A stretch of 64,000 nucleotides of DNA from Neptunomonas concharum (lineage in GTDB: Bacteria; Pseudomonadota; Gammaproteobacteria; Pseudomonadales; Balneatricaceae): the NCBI RefSeq assembly GCF_008630635.1, contig NZ_CP043869.1, forward strand, positions 3,483,001 through 3,547,000. Direction: 5' to 3'. Positions 43,164 through 56,199 of the stretch are shown here, in pieces. The stretch's first letter is position 1, and each line of letters opens with the position of its first letter. The notes beneath the pieces were generated by a model that ran no database searches, had not been told where the DNA came from, and was given only the letters and a program-made list of their open reading frames with translations. The translations under genes and the position numbers were made by a program.

Positions 43164-44990
43164 CTACTCTACCGTCACCGACTTAGCCAAGTTTCGAGGC
43201 TGGTCTACATCCGTGCCTTTTAATACTGCGACATGATAGGACAGTAATTGTAAGGGTACGGTGTATACGATTGGCTCAAGTATTTCGGGAATCTCCGGCA
43301 TACCCAGTACGTGTACCCCTTCTGCCGATTGTAGATTTTGTGTGCAGCCTGCAAAAACAAACAGCTCTCCCCCACGGGCACTAACTTCCTGAAGATTGGC
43401 TTTGAGCTTGTCCAGCATGTCATTACGCGGGGCGACGGTTACCACCGGCATATCTTTATCAACAAGCGCCAGCGGGCCGTGTTTCAGCTCTCCTGCTGGG
43501 TAGGCTTCTGCATGGATATAGGAGATCTCTTTTAATTTGAGCGCGCCTTCCATTGCCACAGGGTAGAGGGTGCCTCTACCTAAAAACAGTGAATGGTGTT
43601 TCTCTGCAAAGGCTTGGGACATCTCCTCAATCTCAGCATCCATAGCTATGGATTGCTCAATCAGTGAGGGTAGCTGCTGGAGTGCGTTAACGATTTCGCG
43701 TTCTTTCTCTTGGGTTAGTGAGAAACGACGCCCAATGACCAACGTGGTTAAGAGTAATGCCACTAACTGGGTGGTGAAAGCTTTGGTTGAAGCAACGCCG
43801 ATTTCGGGCCCAGCATTGGTCATGAGGTGTAGGTCTGATTCTCGTACCAGTGAACTTCCTGGGACATTGCAGATGGTTAGGCTAGCGAGGATCTGATCTT
43901 GCACATCCCTTAAGGCGGCCAGTGTATCGGCTGTTTCCCCTGATTGGGAGATAGAGATAAACAGTGTGCCCTGCTGAATCACCACAGGACGATAACGATA
44001 CTCGCTCGCTACTTCCACATGGCAAGGTATACCTGCTAGGCCTTCCATCCAGTACTTGGCTATCATACCCGCATGGTAACTGGTGCCACAGGCGATGATC
44101 TGAATCTGCTTTACCTGATCAAAAATTTTAGCGGCTTGCTCGCCAAATACGTTCTCATTGACTAATCCATCCTGGATTCGATCATGGAATGCGGCTTGCG
44201 TAGCAGCGGGTTGTTCATAGATCTCTTTGAGCATGTAATGCTTAAAGCCACCTTTATCCGCTGCAGATACGCCATGTTCATAGCGGCTGACTTTTCGTTC
44301 TACAATCTCACCGGTTCGATCCCATACCTGTATATTTTCTTGGGTGAGCAAGGCAGTATCACCTTCTTCCAAGAACATAAAACGATCTGTAACCGGCAGA
44401 AGCGCCAACTGATCAGAAGCGATAAAGTTTTCACCGATACCTACGCCGATAACAAGCGGGCTTCCCTTTCGTGCAGCATAAAGCTCACCAGGGCGCTCTT
44501 GGTGAATCACTCCTAAGGCAAATGCGCCCTCTAAGAAGCCAACCACAGAGTTTACCGCCTCTAGCAGGCTAATACCTGTTTTAACTGATCTATCAAGTAA
44601 GTGAGCGATTACTTCGGTATCAGTTTCAGAGGTGAAGAGGTAACCATCATCTACCAGCTCTTGTTTCAACGCTTCGAAGTTTTCGATAATGCCGTTATGC
44701 ACCACTGCCAGCTTATCACCTGACATATGTGGGTGTGCATTATGCTCCAATGGTTTCCCGTGGGTTGCCCATCGGGTATGTGCAATACCTGAACTACCCT
44801 CTAATGGTTGACTATCCAAAGCATCAGCTAACGCTTGCACTTTACCGGCGCGTCGTAAGCGGTTAATGGCTGCGCCATCCCACACGGCCATGCCTGCTGA
44901 GTCGTAACCACGGTACTCCAAACGGCGTAACCCTTCTAACAAAATGCCTGCGACTGAACGCTCCGCCGTTGCGCCAACAATTCCACACAT
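43164..44990 (-). CDS. glmS: Glucosamine-6-phosphate synthase (isomerizing glutaminase)
   Basis: A 608-aa GlmS. The N-terminal class II glutaminase domain begins MCGIVGATAERSV with the catalytic Cys2. Two SIS isomerase domains follow (ACGTSYHAGMIAKYW, SISQSGETADTLAALR, LGRGTLYPVAMEGALKLKEISYIHAEAYPAGELKHGP). The C-terminus DQPRNLAKSVTVE is the conserved sequence recognised by TnsD-type target selectors. It makes glucosamine-6-P from fructose-6-P and glutamine for peptidoglycan and LPS. It follows glmU by 11 nt with ribosome site AAGGAG, so the two form an operon. Confidence 0.97.
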   Translation of the reverse strand: MCGIVGATAERSVAGILLEGLRRLEYRGYDSAGMAVWDGAAINRLRRAGKVQALADALDSQPLEGSSGIAHTRWATHGKPLEHNAHPHMSGDKLAVVHNGIIENFEALKQELVDDGYLFTSETDTEVIAHLLDRSVKTGISLLEAVNSVVGFLEGAFALGVIHQERPGELYAARKGSPLVIGVGIGENFIASDQLALLPVTDRFMFLEEGDTALLTQENIQVWDRTGEIVERKVSRYEHGVSAADKGGFKHYMLKEIYEQPAATQAAFHDRIQDGLVNENVFGEQAAKIFDQVKQIQIIACGTSYHAGMIAKYWMEGLAGIPCHVEVASEYRYRPVVIQQGTLFISISQSGETADTLAALRDVQDQILASLTICNVPGSSLVRESDLHLMTNAGPEIGVASTKAFTTQLVALLLTTLVIGRRFSLTQEKEREIVNALQQLPSLIEQSIAMDAEIEEMSQAFAEKHHSLFLGRGTLYPVAMEGALKLKEISYIHAEAYPAGELKHGPLALVDKDMPVVTVAPRNDMLDKLKANLQEVSARGGELFVFAGCTQNLQSAEGVHVLGMPEIPEILEPIVYTVPLQLLSYHVAVLKGTDVDQPRNLAKSVTVE

Positions 44991-45001
44991 GGTTCTTCTC
45001 C

Positions 45002-46366
45002 TTAAGATTTTTTAACCGGGCGCTGCCAGTCTGAAAGGTTACGTTGTTTACCGCGGGCAACCGCTAATTGGTCATCATCTATCGACTTGGTAATCGTCGA
45101 CCCTGCACCTACCGTCGCTCCATTACCTACTTTAACGGGCGCTACCAGCGCCGTATTTGAGCCGATAAATGCATTATCACCAATCTCCGTCAGAGATTTG
45201 TTCACTCCATCGTAATTGCAGGTAATGGTACCGGCACCAATATTGGTGTTTTCACCGATAGTGGCATCACCGATGTAACTGAGGTGATTAACTTTAGAAC
45301 CTTTACCGATCTGTGCTTTTTTAGTTTCAACAAAGTTGCCAACTTTTGCCCCATCCGCCAGACGGGTTCCTGGGCGAATACGAGCAAATGGACCTATATC
45401 ACATTGTGCTGCGATCTCAGCATCTTCAAGATGGGAGTTGGCTTTAATATGAGTATGATCGCCAATGGCGCAGTTTTTAATAACGCAGTTAGGCTCGATA
45501 ATAACCCCTTTTCCAAGCACGACTTCACCTTCGAATACCGCGTTAATATCGATAAAGACGTCACCACTGACGCTCACTGAGCCACGAATATCGATGCGGT
45601 TAGGATCAGCCAACGTAGCACCTGCTAACATTAGCTCATTGGCGAGCTGGCTTTGGTACCATCGTTCTAGGGCTGCTTGCTGTAATCGGTTATTGACACC
45701 TTGCACCTCTTCTTCGCAATAAGGGTGCTGTGCTTCAATCTGCACACCCTCTTCTGAGGCCATAGCAATAATATCAGTTAGGTAGTATTCACCCTGAGCA
45801 TTCTCAGAGGATAGACGAGGAAGCCATTCAGCTAATCGCTGCGAAGGCACCGCCATAATGCCGGTATTAACTTCTGTTATAGCTAGTTGGGCAGCATTCG
45901 CATCTTTTTGCTCGACAATTGCAACTACATCATTCACTTCATTACGGACAATTCGTCCATAACCTGTCGGATCATTCAGGTGTACAGTTAATAAACCTAA
46001 GTGTCCCTTACGAGCAGCTGTGATAAGCCGTTCCATTGTCTCTGTTCGCGTCAGGGGAACATCACCATACAGAATTAAGGTTACCCCTGCTGTGTCAATG
46101 TTAGGCAATGCCTGTGTAACCGCATGACCGGTGCCGAGCTGTTCAGCCTGAAGAGAAAAAGATAGGGACTCGTGCTGTAGGGCTGTACGAAGTTGTTCGG
46201 CACCATGACCAATAACCAGATGCATATTTGCCGCTTGTATTGCTCTGGCTCGATCAAGAACATGCTGAACCATGGGCTTACCGGCAATGGGATGAAGTAC
46301 TTTGGGCAAAGCGGATTTCATCCGGCTTCCTTGCCCCGCTGCAAGAATCACAATATCCGTTGTCAT
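45002..46366 (-). CDS. glmU: Bifunctional GlmU (GlcN-1-P acetyltransferase / GlcNAc-1-P uridylyltransferase)
   Basis: A 454-aa GlmU. The N-terminal uridylyltransferase domain has LAAGQGSRMKSALPKVLHPIAGKPMVQHVL, and GDVPLTR as metal site. The C-terminal left-handed beta-helix is built of hexapeptide repeats (IEPNCVIKNCAIGDHTHIKANSHLEDAEI onwards, NLGAGTITCNYDG-like segment NIGAGTITCNYDGVNK). It makes UDP-GlcNAc, the immediate product needed downstream of GlmS. First gene of glmUS; divergent from the TrmB-type regulator. Confidence 0.97.
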   Translation of the reverse strand: MTTDIVILAAGQGSRMKSALPKVLHPIAGKPMVQHVLDRARAIQAANMHLVIGHGAEQLRTALQHESLSFSLQAEQLGTGHAVTQALPNIDTAGVTLILYGDVPLTRTETMERLITAARKGHLGLLTVHLNDPTGYGRIVRNEVNDVVAIVEQKDANAAQLAITEVNTGIMAVPSQRLAEWLPRLSSENAQGEYYLTDIIAMASEEGVQIEAQHPYCEEEVQGVNNRLQQAALERWYQSQLANELMLAGATLADPNRIDIRGSVSVSGDVFIDINAVFEGEVVLGKGVIIEPNCVIKNCAIGDHTHIKANSHLEDAEIAAQCDIGPFARIRPGTRLADGAKVGNFVETKKAQIGKGSKVNHLSYIGDATIGENTNIGAGTITCNYDGVNKSLTEIGDNAFIGSNTALVAPVKVGNGATVGAGSTITKSIDDDQLAVARGKQRNLSDWQRPVKKS

Positions 46367-46456
46367 AGAAATTAACCTGTTACGCCTAAATCAAAAAATT
46401 ACAGTTTGTTTATTAATTTGACCAATCTATATGATAGAGTCACGGATACAATAGTT

Positions 46457-46479
46457 TTTGTCAGGAATTTTTTGACAAA
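46457..46479. promoter_or_regulatory. Operator-like palindrome at the start of the TrmB-type gene
   Basis: TTTGTCA (46457-46463) and TGACAAA (46473-46479) are perfect inverted arms with a 9-nt spacer; the right arm runs into the ATG of the regulator. A possible promoter TTGTTT, 18 nt, TATGAT lies just upstream. Position suggests autorepression. Confidence 0.5.
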
Positions 46480-47219
46480 TGTTTAAATTTGATCCTAAAC
46501 ATCTAGGCCTTGATGAGCGCGAAATGGCTATTTATCGCGCGTTGATCAGCCTCGGACCAAGCCCTATTCGCCAAATAGCTGACAAATCCGGTATCAACCG
46601 AGGAACCACTTACGATGCTTTAAAAAGTCTTCTGCAAAAAGGACTTGTAAGTTATCTCCCCAAAGGTAAACGTAGACTTTTCTCACCTAGAGACCCTAGT
46701 GTTTTACTAGAGCTTGCAGAACAAAAACAACATCACCTTGAACAAGCTATTTCGCAACTCAAGTCGTCTATTATTCCTGAACTAAACCACCTAAAACCTG
46801 ATTTCTCGACGGCTAATGTTCAATTTTACGAGGGAGACGATGGCATTGAGTTTGTACTTAGAGATATTCTGAGTAGTGTTTCTAAAAATAAATCTAAGAA
46901 CTATTCTGTTTTCTCTTCGAAGCCCATTCGATCACACCTGTATCGCCCTTTCCCTAACTACACCTCCCAAAGAATTCAAAAGGGCATTAGTGTAAAAGTG
47001 ATTGCGATTGGTGATGGGGGGGAAGATGCTGACCTTTCTGAACGAAAATGGATTAAAACAGAAGGCTCCGTAGATGCCGCTTACATTGCCATTTATCCTC
47101 CTAAATGCGCGATTATTTCCTTAGCATCAAACAATTACCCTACAGCGGTGGTCATTGACTCTAAAGAGGTAGCCAGCGCCCAGAAGATTATCTTTGATAC
47201 CTTGTGGCGATTACTTTAG
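46479..47219 (+). CDS. TrmB-like transcriptional regulator
   Basis: A 246-aa protein. The N-terminal winged helix (MAIYRALISLGPSPIRQIADKSGINRGTTYDALKSLLQKGLVSYL, about residues 16-60) is of the TrmB type best known from archaea. A coiled-coil segment follows (LAEQKQHHLEQAISQLKSSI), then an effector domain with VQFYEGDDGIEFVLRDIL, typical of the TrmB C-terminal sensor. It is divergent from glmUS and 112 nt away. Control of amino-sugar synthesis is an attractive guess, but there is no direct evidence. It is convergent with the atp operon, with a terminator between. Confidence 0.78.
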   Translation: MFKFDPKHLGLDEREMAIYRALISLGPSPIRQIADKSGINRGTTYDALKSLLQKGLVSYLPKGKRRLFSPRDPSVLLELAEQKQHHLEQAISQLKSSIIPELNHLKPDFSTANVQFYEGDDGIEFVLRDILSSVSKNKSKNYSVFSSKPIRSHLYRPFPNYTSQRIQKGISVKVIAIGDGGEDADLSERKWIKTEGSVDAAYIAIYPPKCAIISLASNNYPTAVVIDSKEVASAQKIIFDTLWRLL

Positions 47220-47223
47220 ACAC

Positions 47224-47251
47224 AAAAAAGGCAGCCTAAGCTGCCTTTTTT
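47224..47251. terminator. Bidirectional terminator between TrmB-type gene and atpC
   Basis: A perfect 12-bp stem AAAAAAGGCAGC/GCTGCCTTTTTT with CTAA loop. T tails exist on both strands, ending the regulator transcript and the atp operon. Confidence 0.94.
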
Positions 47252-47278
47252 ACGAGTAGATACTCGACGACGTCAGTA

Positions 47279-47704
47279 TTATTTACCGAGCTTTTTGCGA
47301 ATTTGCTGCAGCGTACGGAGTTGAGCCGCCGCTTCAGCCAGTTGAGTAGCAGCGCGTCCGTATTCGAACTCACTCTGCTTATCTCCAATCGCTTGTTCAG
47401 CATGCTTCTGCGCTTCAATAGCCGCCGCTTCATCCAGATCACCTGCATGTAATGCAGTATCCGCCAAAACGATGACTTTGTTAGGCTGTACTTCTATGAA
47501 GCCACCTGATACGTAGAAGATATCCTGTTCGCCGCCCTGCTTACGCATTTCGACAGGGCCTGGTTTTAGTTCCGTCAGAAGCGGAGCGTGACCTGGGTAG
47601 ATACCCAAGTCACCCAGGCTACCTGTTACGGATACGAACTCGACAAGACCAGAGAAGATCTCTTCTTCAGCACTTACGATGTCGCAATGAACAGTCATAG
47701 CCAT
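47279..47704 (-). CDS. atpC: ATP synthase epsilon subunit
   Basis: A 141-aa F1 epsilon subunit: an N-terminal beta-sandwich ([66 protein letters not shown]) and a C-terminal helical hairpin that can inhibit rotation. Last gene of the operon, 34 nt after atpD, followed by the bidirectional terminator. Confidence 0.97.
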   Translation of the reverse strand: MAMTVHCDIVSAEEEIFSGLVEFVSVTGSLGDLGIYPGHAPLLTELKPGPVEMRKQGGEQDIFYVSGGFIEVQPNKVIVLADTALHAGDLDEAAAIEAQKHAEQAIGDKQSEFEYGRAATQLAEAAAQLRTLQQIRKKLGK

Positions 47705-47738
47705 GTTGTTTTCCTTTTTAAAGGTTTACCAAGCGCAA

Positions 47739-49127
<1,389 letters not shown>

Positions 49128-49151
49128 TTAAATTTTAACCCGTTCACCGCA

Positions 49152-50015
49152 TTAAACTGCCGCAGCACCACTTACAATCTCAGAAATTTCCTGAGTAATC
49201 GCTGCCTGACGAGCTTTGTTATAAACCATTTGAAGCTCATCAATCAGGTTGCCGGCATTGTCTGTTGCATTTTTCATTGCCAACATACGCGCGGCCTGTT
49301 CGCAAGCGATGTTCTCAACCACTGCCTGATACACTTCGGACTCAACGTAACGAATAAGAAGAGCGTTTAACAATTCTTTTGCGTCAGGTTCATAAATATA
49401 GTCCCAGTGATGATTCAGTAGTTCATCATCATCTTCTGCTTTCAGTGGAAGCACCTGTTCAACTTGCGGGCTCTGTGTCATCGTGTTAACAAACTGGTTA
49501 GACACAATGTACAAACGATCCAGCTTACCTTCTGCAAAAGAATCCAGCATAACCTTCACAGCACCAATCAAATCAGCCACTTCTGGATGATCACCCATAT
49601 GGGTTTTAGCTGCTACTACATTTCCGCCGTAGTTCTTAAAGAAAGAAACTGCTTTAGCCCCCAACGCGCAAACGTCAATTTCGACGCCTTTGTCGTTGAA
49701 CTCTTTCATGCTAGCGATTGTCTTTTTGAACGCGTTAACGTTCAGACCACCACAAAGACCACGATCAGAAGCAACGATGATATAACCAACGCGCTTCGCT
49801 TCACGGTCCTGCATATATAGGTGCTTGTATTCAGGATTTGATTTTGACAAATGCTGAATAACACCACGGATACTGCGAGCGTACGGGCGGGAAGACTGCA
49901 TGCGATCTTGAGCCTTACGCATCTTACTTGCTGCTACCATTTCCATAGCGCTAGTAATTTTACGTGTGCTGCCGATACTCGCAATTTGCGTCTTTATCTC
50001 TTTTCCGACTGCCAT
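49152..50015 (-). CDS. atpG: ATP synthase gamma subunit
   Basis: A 287-aa central-stalk gamma subunit. N-terminal [33 protein letters not shown] and C-terminal [37 protein letters not shown] form the coiled-coil rotor; the middle Rossmann-like part has [14 protein letters not shown]. It lies between atpA and atpD. Confidence 0.98.
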   Translation of the reverse strand: MAVGKEIKTQIASIGSTRKITSAMEMVAASKMRKAQDRMQSSRPYARSIRGVIQHLSKSNPEYKHLYMQDREAKRVGYIIVASDRGLCGGLNVNAFKKTIASMKEFNDKGVEIDVCALGAKAVSFFKNYGGNVVAAKTHMGDHPEVADLIGAVKVMLDSFAEGKLDRLYIVSNQFVNTMTQSPQVEQVLPLKAEDDDELLNHHWDYIYEPDAKELLNALLIRYVESEVYQAVVENIACEQAARMLAMKNATDNAGNLIDELQMVYNKARQAAITQEISEIVSGAAAV

Positions 50016-50087
50016 AGTTCCGCCTATATAACCTTAACTTAGTAAAGGTCCGCTCTCTAATTAAGCAGACCTGCACTCAACGAGTGA

Positions 50088-51632
50088 TTACCAAGTTTGA
50101 GTTGACTTGAACTTCTCAATGCCTGCTTTGAACTGTGCAGCGATTTCATCACTGTACTTACCGCCATCATTGACATCTTTCATCAGGTCAGCATATTCGC
50201 TGTTGAAGAAAGAGATCAGTGCAGATTCAAAGTCACCGATTTTGTTCAGTTCAACACCACTCAGGAAACCTTCGTTTGCAGCGTAAAGGCTCAAGCCCAT
50301 TTCAGCTACAGACATTGGTGAGTACTGTTTCTGCTTCATTAACTCAGTTACAGCCTGACCGTGCTCCAGCTGTGCGCGGGTAGCATCGTCAAGGTCTGAT
50401 GCGAACTGAGCGAATGCCGCCAATTCACGGTACTGAGCCAGTGCCAAACGTACACCACCACCTAATTTCTTGATGATCTTAGTCTGGGCTGCACCACCTA
50501 CACGGGATACAGACAGACCAGCGTTGATCGCTGGACGAATACCTGAGTTAAACAGGCTCGATTCCAAGAAGATCTGACCATCAGTGATGGAGATTACGTT
50601 GGTTGGTACGAACGCAGATACGTCACCACCTTGGGTTTCAATTACAGGCAGTGCAGTCAGAGAGCCTGTCTTACCTTTAACTTCACCGTTAGTGAACTTT
50701 TCTACATACTCAGCGTTTACACGCGCAGCACGCTCAAGAAGACGAGAGTGCAAGTAGAATACGTCACCAGGGTATGCTTCACGTCCTGGTGGACGACGTA
50801 ACAATAGAGAGATCTGACGGTATGCCCATGCCTGTTTAGTCAGGTCATCGTACACGATCAGTGCATCTTCACCACGGTCACGGAAGTATTCACCCATAGT
50901 ACAACCAGAGTATGGAGCCAAGAACTGCATTGCTGCAGGATCAGCGGCACCCGCTGCAACGACAATGGTGTGATCCATTGCGCCGTGCTCTTCCAGCTTA
51001 CGTACTACGTTTGCGATTGTGGATTGCTTTTGACCTACGGCTACGTAGATACAAGTAACGCCAGTGTCTTTCTGGTTGATGATCGCGTCAATCGCAATTG
51101 CCGATTTACCGATCTGGCGGTCGCCGATGATCAACTCACGCTGACCACGTCCTACCGGTACCATTGCGTCGATAGCTTTCAGACCTGTTTGTACAGGCTG
51201 GTCAACAGACTTACGAGCGATTACGCCCGGTGCTACTTTTTCAACAGCGTCTGTCATTACCGCTTCAACAGGACCTTTGCCGTCGATTGGGTTACCCAAT
51301 GCGTCAACAACACGACCTTTCAGGCCAGGACCTACTGGTACTTCAAGGATACGGCCTGTGCAACGCGCCGTCATACCTTCTACCAAGCTTTGGTAGTCAC
51401 CCAGAACTACAGCGCCGACAGAATCACGCTCAAGGTTGAGCGCCATACCGTAAATGCCGCCAGGGAATTCGATCATTTCCCCGTACATTACGTCAGCTAG
51501 ACCGTGGATCAGAATGATACCATCGGATACGCTGACGATAGTGCCCTCATTACGGGCTTCAGAAGACACATCCAGCTTTTCGATGCGCTTCTTGAGAATC
51601 TCGCTGATCTCAGATGGATTCAGTTGCTGCAT
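50088..51632 (-). CDS. atpA: ATP synthase alpha subunit
   Basis: A 514-aa F1 alpha subunit with non-catalytic nucleotide site [15 protein letters not shown], the [16 protein letters not shown] barrel, [17 protein letters not shown] and [18 protein letters not shown]. The N-terminal [20 protein letters not shown] helix contacts delta. It follows atpH by 15 nt. Confidence 0.98.
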   Translation of the reverse strand: MQQLNPSEISEILKKRIEKLDVSSEARNEGTIVSVSDGIILIHGLADVMYGEMIEFPGGIYGMALNLERDSVGAVVLGDYQSLVEGMTARCTGRILEVPVGPGLKGRVVDALGNPIDGKGPVEAVMTDAVEKVAPGVIARKSVDQPVQTGLKAIDAMVPVGRGQRELIIGDRQIGKSAIAIDAIINQKDTGVTCIYVAVGQKQSTIANVVRKLEEHGAMDHTIVVAAGAADPAAMQFLAPYSGCTMGEYFRDRGEDALIVYDDLTKQAWAYRQISLLLRRPPGREAYPGDVFYLHSRLLERAARVNAEYVEKFTNGEVKGKTGSLTALPVIETQGGDVSAFVPTNVISITDGQIFLESSLFNSGIRPAINAGLSVSRVGGAAQTKIIKKLGGGVRLALAQYRELAAFAQFASDLDDATRAQLEHGQAVTELMKQKQYSPMSVAEMGLSLYAANEGFLSGVELNKIGDFESALISFFNSEYADLMKDVNDGGKYSDEIAAQFKAGIEKFKSTQTW

Positions 51633-51647
51633 GGTTATTCCTCATAC

Positions 51648-52184
51648 TCAGGAATTCAGTGCTTCAGCTAGTTTCGCCAAACGGGCGCGAACTGAGCCGT
51701 CGATTACCAGGTCATCAGAGCGTACTACCACACCACCCAGAATTGATTGATCAACGCTGGAAGTGAGTTTTACGTCTCGACCCAGCTTAGCGCTGAGTGC
51801 CTGAGTTAATTTCTGTTGCTGCTGCTCATCCAGTTCATAAGCAGTTGTCACGTCGACATCGACAGACTTCTGCTGATTGGCTTTGAGCTGCTCGAACTGC
51901 GCGCTAATCTTTGGAAGCAAACCCAAACGCTGATTTTCAGCAAGTAGTGCGATGAAGTTCTTACCGGATTCATCCAGGTATTCTTCGCACACTGAAATCA
52001 TAACGCCTGCTTTTTGCTCGCTCGTAAGCGCAGGGTTTCCCAATACACTGACCATTTCACTATCGCTGGCTACAACTGCAGCGGTTGATAGCATGGTGGA
52101 CCACTGATCCAAGTTTCCTTTACCTAAAGAAAACTCAAATGCAGCTTTTGTGTAGGGACGAGCGACTGTATTGAGTTCAGCCAT
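51648..52184 (-). CDS. atpH: ATP synthase delta subunit
   Basis: A 178-aa delta subunit linking F1 to the b stalk. Helical N-terminal domain (TVARPYTKAAFEFSLGKGNLDQWSTMLS) and C-terminal signature TSSVDQSILGGVVVRSDDLVIDGSVRARLAKL. It lies 12 nt after atpF. Confidence 0.97.
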   Translation of the reverse strand: MAELNTVARPYTKAAFEFSLGKGNLDQWSTMLSTAAVVASDSEMVSVLGNPALTSEQKAGVMISVCEEYLDESGKNFIALLAENQRLGLLPKISAQFEQLKANQQKSVDVDVTTAYELDEQQQQKLTQALSAKLGRDVKLTSSVDQSILGGVVVRSDDLVIDGSVRARLAKLAEALNS

Positions 52185-52196
52185 CGTAAACCTCGC

Positions 52197-52667
52197 TTAA
52201 AGCTCCGCTGCCAGTTTATCAACCAGCTTAGCGTGGGCTGCCTGGTCAACCGAAGTTTCAAGAATCTTTTCAGCACCAGCTACTGCAAGTACAGCAACTT
52301 GTGAGCGAAGTGATTCTTTCGCACGGTTAACTTCCTGTTCGATTTCTGCTTGAGCTGCTGCCTTGATGCGTTCCGCTTCTAGGCGCGCCTGCTCTTTGGC
52401 TTCGTCGACTAACTGGTTAGCCCGCTTATTAGCCTGTTCGATGATGGCGGCTGCTTGCTCTTTGCCCTCACGCAAGTTTTCAACGGCTTTCTCTTGTGCC
52501 AATTGTAAATCGCGCTGTGCACGTTCAGCAGCGTCCAGACCTTCTGCAATCTTCTTTTTACGTTCTGCTAGGGCATCCGTAATCGGCGGCCACACGTACT
52601 TCATACAGAACATAACGAAGATAGCGAATGCGATGGCCTGACCAATGATGGTTAGATTGATATTCAC
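52197..52667 (-). CDS. atpF: ATP synthase b subunit
   Basis: A 156-aa peripheral stalk subunit: one N-terminal membrane helix ([25 protein letters not shown]) and a long charged Ala/Gln-rich coiled coil ([38 protein letters not shown]). Length equals E. coli b. It follows atpE by 62 nt. Confidence 0.97.
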   Translation of the reverse strand: MNINLTIIGQAIAFAIFVMFCMKYVWPPITDALAERKKKIAEGLDAAERAQRDLQLAQEKAVENLREGKEQAAAIIEQANKRANQLVDEAKEQARLEAERIKAAAQAEIEQEVNRAKESLRSQVAVLAVAGAEKILETSVDQAAHAKLVDKLAAEL

Positions 52668-52729
52668 GCCATTACCTCTCGCTGTTAATTATTACGTAAT
52701 AACTCAATGTAGATATTTCTATCTGGGAG

Positions 52730-53019
<290 letters not shown>

Positions 53020-53061
53020 TCTTTACGCTTAGGTAAAAGTTCAGTTAAACCCGTACACTAT

Positions 53062-54331
<1,270 letters not shown>

Positions 54332-54347
54332 AGATACGTTCGATTTT

Positions 54348-54383
54348 TTGGCCCATTATACCTAATTTGGTGCAGCTCATCTT
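54348..54383 (-). promoter_or_regulatory. Promoter of the atp operon
   Basis: On the minus strand a perfect TATAAT (54355-54360) stands about 24 nt upstream of the atpI GTG. A -35 hexamer is not convincing. The transcript would begin near 54348 with a short G/C then A-rich leader. Confidence 0.6.
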
Positions 54384-54513
54384 AATTCGCGTGCCGATTA
54401 TATGGGGTAAACGGCACAGACTCAACCGACCAATAGGGGTTTTGCACTAATGTCTTAACAAAGATCACTCTAAAGAATGAAAAACATGCGCAAAGCCTAA
54501 TTCAGCCCTTTAC

Positions 54514-55398
54514 TCATCCCAATGTTTGTAAAATGGCCTCAAGGCTGTCAGGTGAATCAAATGCGATGGTTATTTTACCTTTGCCTTTGGATGTTTGGTT
54601 AATCTGAACTTTTGTAGACAAACGCTTGGACAGGTTACCTGCAATTTCTTCCAGTTGTGGATTAACCTCTTTGGGTTGTCTCGCCGGTTTAATCGGCTCC
54701 CCAGCTTGCCACTTTCTCACGAGTTCTTCTGTTTGTCTTACAGAAAGTGCTTTTCCAACCACCTCTTGGGCAGCTGCGACTTGTTGCTCATCTTCAAGCG
54801 CTAAAAGCGCTCGCGCATGGCCCATTTCAATATCACCATACTCCAGCATTTTTCTGACATCATCACTAAGCTTCATCAAGCGAAGCAGGTTAGCGACTGC
54901 AGAGCGGGATTTACCTACTGCGTCAGCCACTTCTTGCTGGGTTAACTCAAACTCATCCTGAAGCCGCTGCAAAGCGATCGCTTCCTCCATTGGATTAAGG
55001 TTTTCCCGCTGGATATTCTCGATCAGCGCCATAGCGATTGCAGCTTCATCGGGTACATCTTTTATGACTACGGGTATCTCATCCAGACCTGCCATTTGGG
55101 AGGCACGCCAACGACGCTCGCCTGCAATAATTTCGAAACGGCCGTTCTCTATGGGGCGAATAACGATCGGCTGCATTACCCCTTGTACTTTGATAGAGTT
55201 TGCCAGATCTTCTAATGCAGCAGGTTCGAGGTCTCGTCGAGGTTGATAACGGCCACGTTGAATATTGTGGACTGACATCAGTCGATAGCCGTCACCGTTA
55301 TTAGCAGACACTTCCGCTTCTTCAGCAACTTGTGGTTCACTATTAACGCCAGCTAGCAGAGCGTCTAATCCTCGACCTAAGCCTCTTTTTTTAACCAT
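54514..55398 (-). CDS. parB: Chromosome partitioning protein ParB
   Basis: A 294-aa chromosomal ParB. The N-terminal box binding ParA (KKRGLGRGLDALL, residues 3-15), the CTP-binding domain (IQRGRYQPRRDLEPAALEDLANSIKVQGVMQPIVIRP, GERRWRASQMAGLDEIPVV), HTH (TQQEVADAVGKSRSAVANLLRLMKL) and C-terminal dimerisation segment are all present. It spreads from parS sites near oriC. Overlaps parA by 8 nt. Confidence 0.97.
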   Translation of the reverse strand: MVKKRGLGRGLDALLAGVNSEPQVAEEAEVSANNGDGYRLMSVHNIQRGRYQPRRDLEPAALEDLANSIKVQGVMQPIVIRPIENGRFEIIAGERRWRASQMAGLDEIPVVIKDVPDEAAIAMALIENIQRENLNPMEEAIALQRLQDEFELTQQEVADAVGKSRSAVANLLRLMKLSDDVRKMLEYGDIEMGHARALLALEDEQQVAAAQEVVGKALSVRQTEELVRKWQAGEPIKPARQPKEVNPQLEEIAGNLSKRLSTKVQINQTSKGKGKITIAFDSPDSLEAILQTLG

Positions 55399-56197
55399 TT
55401 TTTACTTCTTCCTGCTGCGCTTTTTGCTTTTCTTGAGCGGTTTTTCTGATGAGTTCACCAGCCAACGCAAGGTAAGCCATCGAACCACGAGAGTTTTTAT
55501 CATAAAGTAACGCCGGTAATCCGTGAGAAGGCGCCTCGGCCAAACGGATATTACGCGGAATTACCGTGCGATAGACCTTATCACCAAAATACTCAACCAG
55601 ATGATTGGAAACATCTTTTGTTAAACTCATGCGAGGATCAAACATTGTTCGTAAGATCCCTTCGATTTTAAGCTCTGGATTGAGTCGTTTGTTGATTTTA
55701 TCAATCGTTCCTACCAATGCACTAATCCCTTCCAGTGCATAGTATTCACACTGCATCGGTATGATGACACCAGATGAAGCGGCTAACGCATTGACGGTTA
55801 GTAGATTCAAAGAAGGCGGATTGTCTAACAGAATAAAGTCATAATCATCGGCCACCTGCTCTAATGCCATTTTCAGCCGAAACTCCCGGCGAGGCATCTG
55901 AAGAAGCTCCACTTCAGCCGCTGTCAAATCACCATTGGAGCCGATAACGTGGTAGCCAACGTCTGTATCCGTGATCAGTGCATCTTTTATCTCTGTTTGA
56001 CCTGTCAGAAGTTCATACGCTGAATTTTCTAATTCATGCTTATCAACACCACTTCCCATTGTGGCGTTGCCCTGCGGGTCCAGATCAACCAACAATACAC
56101 GCTTTTTTGTTGCTGCCAGAGAAGCTGCCAGATTTACACAAGTGGTGGTCTTCCCTACGCCGCCTTTCTGGTTTGTAACTGTCAGAGTCTTTGCCAA
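55391..56197 (-). CDS. parA: Chromosome partitioning ATPase ParA (Soj)
   Basis: A 268-aa ParA/Soj with deviant Walker A KGGVGKTTT and ATPase strand DFILLDNPPSLN. It drives ParB-parS complexes apart after replication. Starts at TTG 56197 with GGGAG about 9 nt upstream; the MAKTLTVTNQKGG reading matches the family. Directly follows rsmG by 2 nt, in the usual mnmG-rsmG-parAB order. Confidence 0.97.
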   Translation of the reverse strand: MAKTLTVTNQKGGVGKTTTCVNLAASLAATKKRVLLVDLDPQGNATMGSGVDKHELENSAYELLTGQTEIKDALITDTDVGYHVIGSNGDLTAAEVELLQMPRREFRLKMALEQVADDYDFILLDNPPSLNLLTVNALAASSGVIIPMQCEYYALEGISALVGTIDKINKRLNPELKIEGILRTMFDPRMSLTKDVSNHLVEYFGDKVYRTVIPRNIRLAEAPSHGLPALLYDKNSRGSMAYLALAGELIRKTAQEKQKAQQEEVKNG

Positions 56198-56199
56198 GG

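Noticed and set aside
50970-51500. Long antisense open frame (176 codons) opposite atpA
   Set aside because: It is the reverse complement of a highly conserved gene, with no ribosome site or recognisable protein; a codon-bias shadow.
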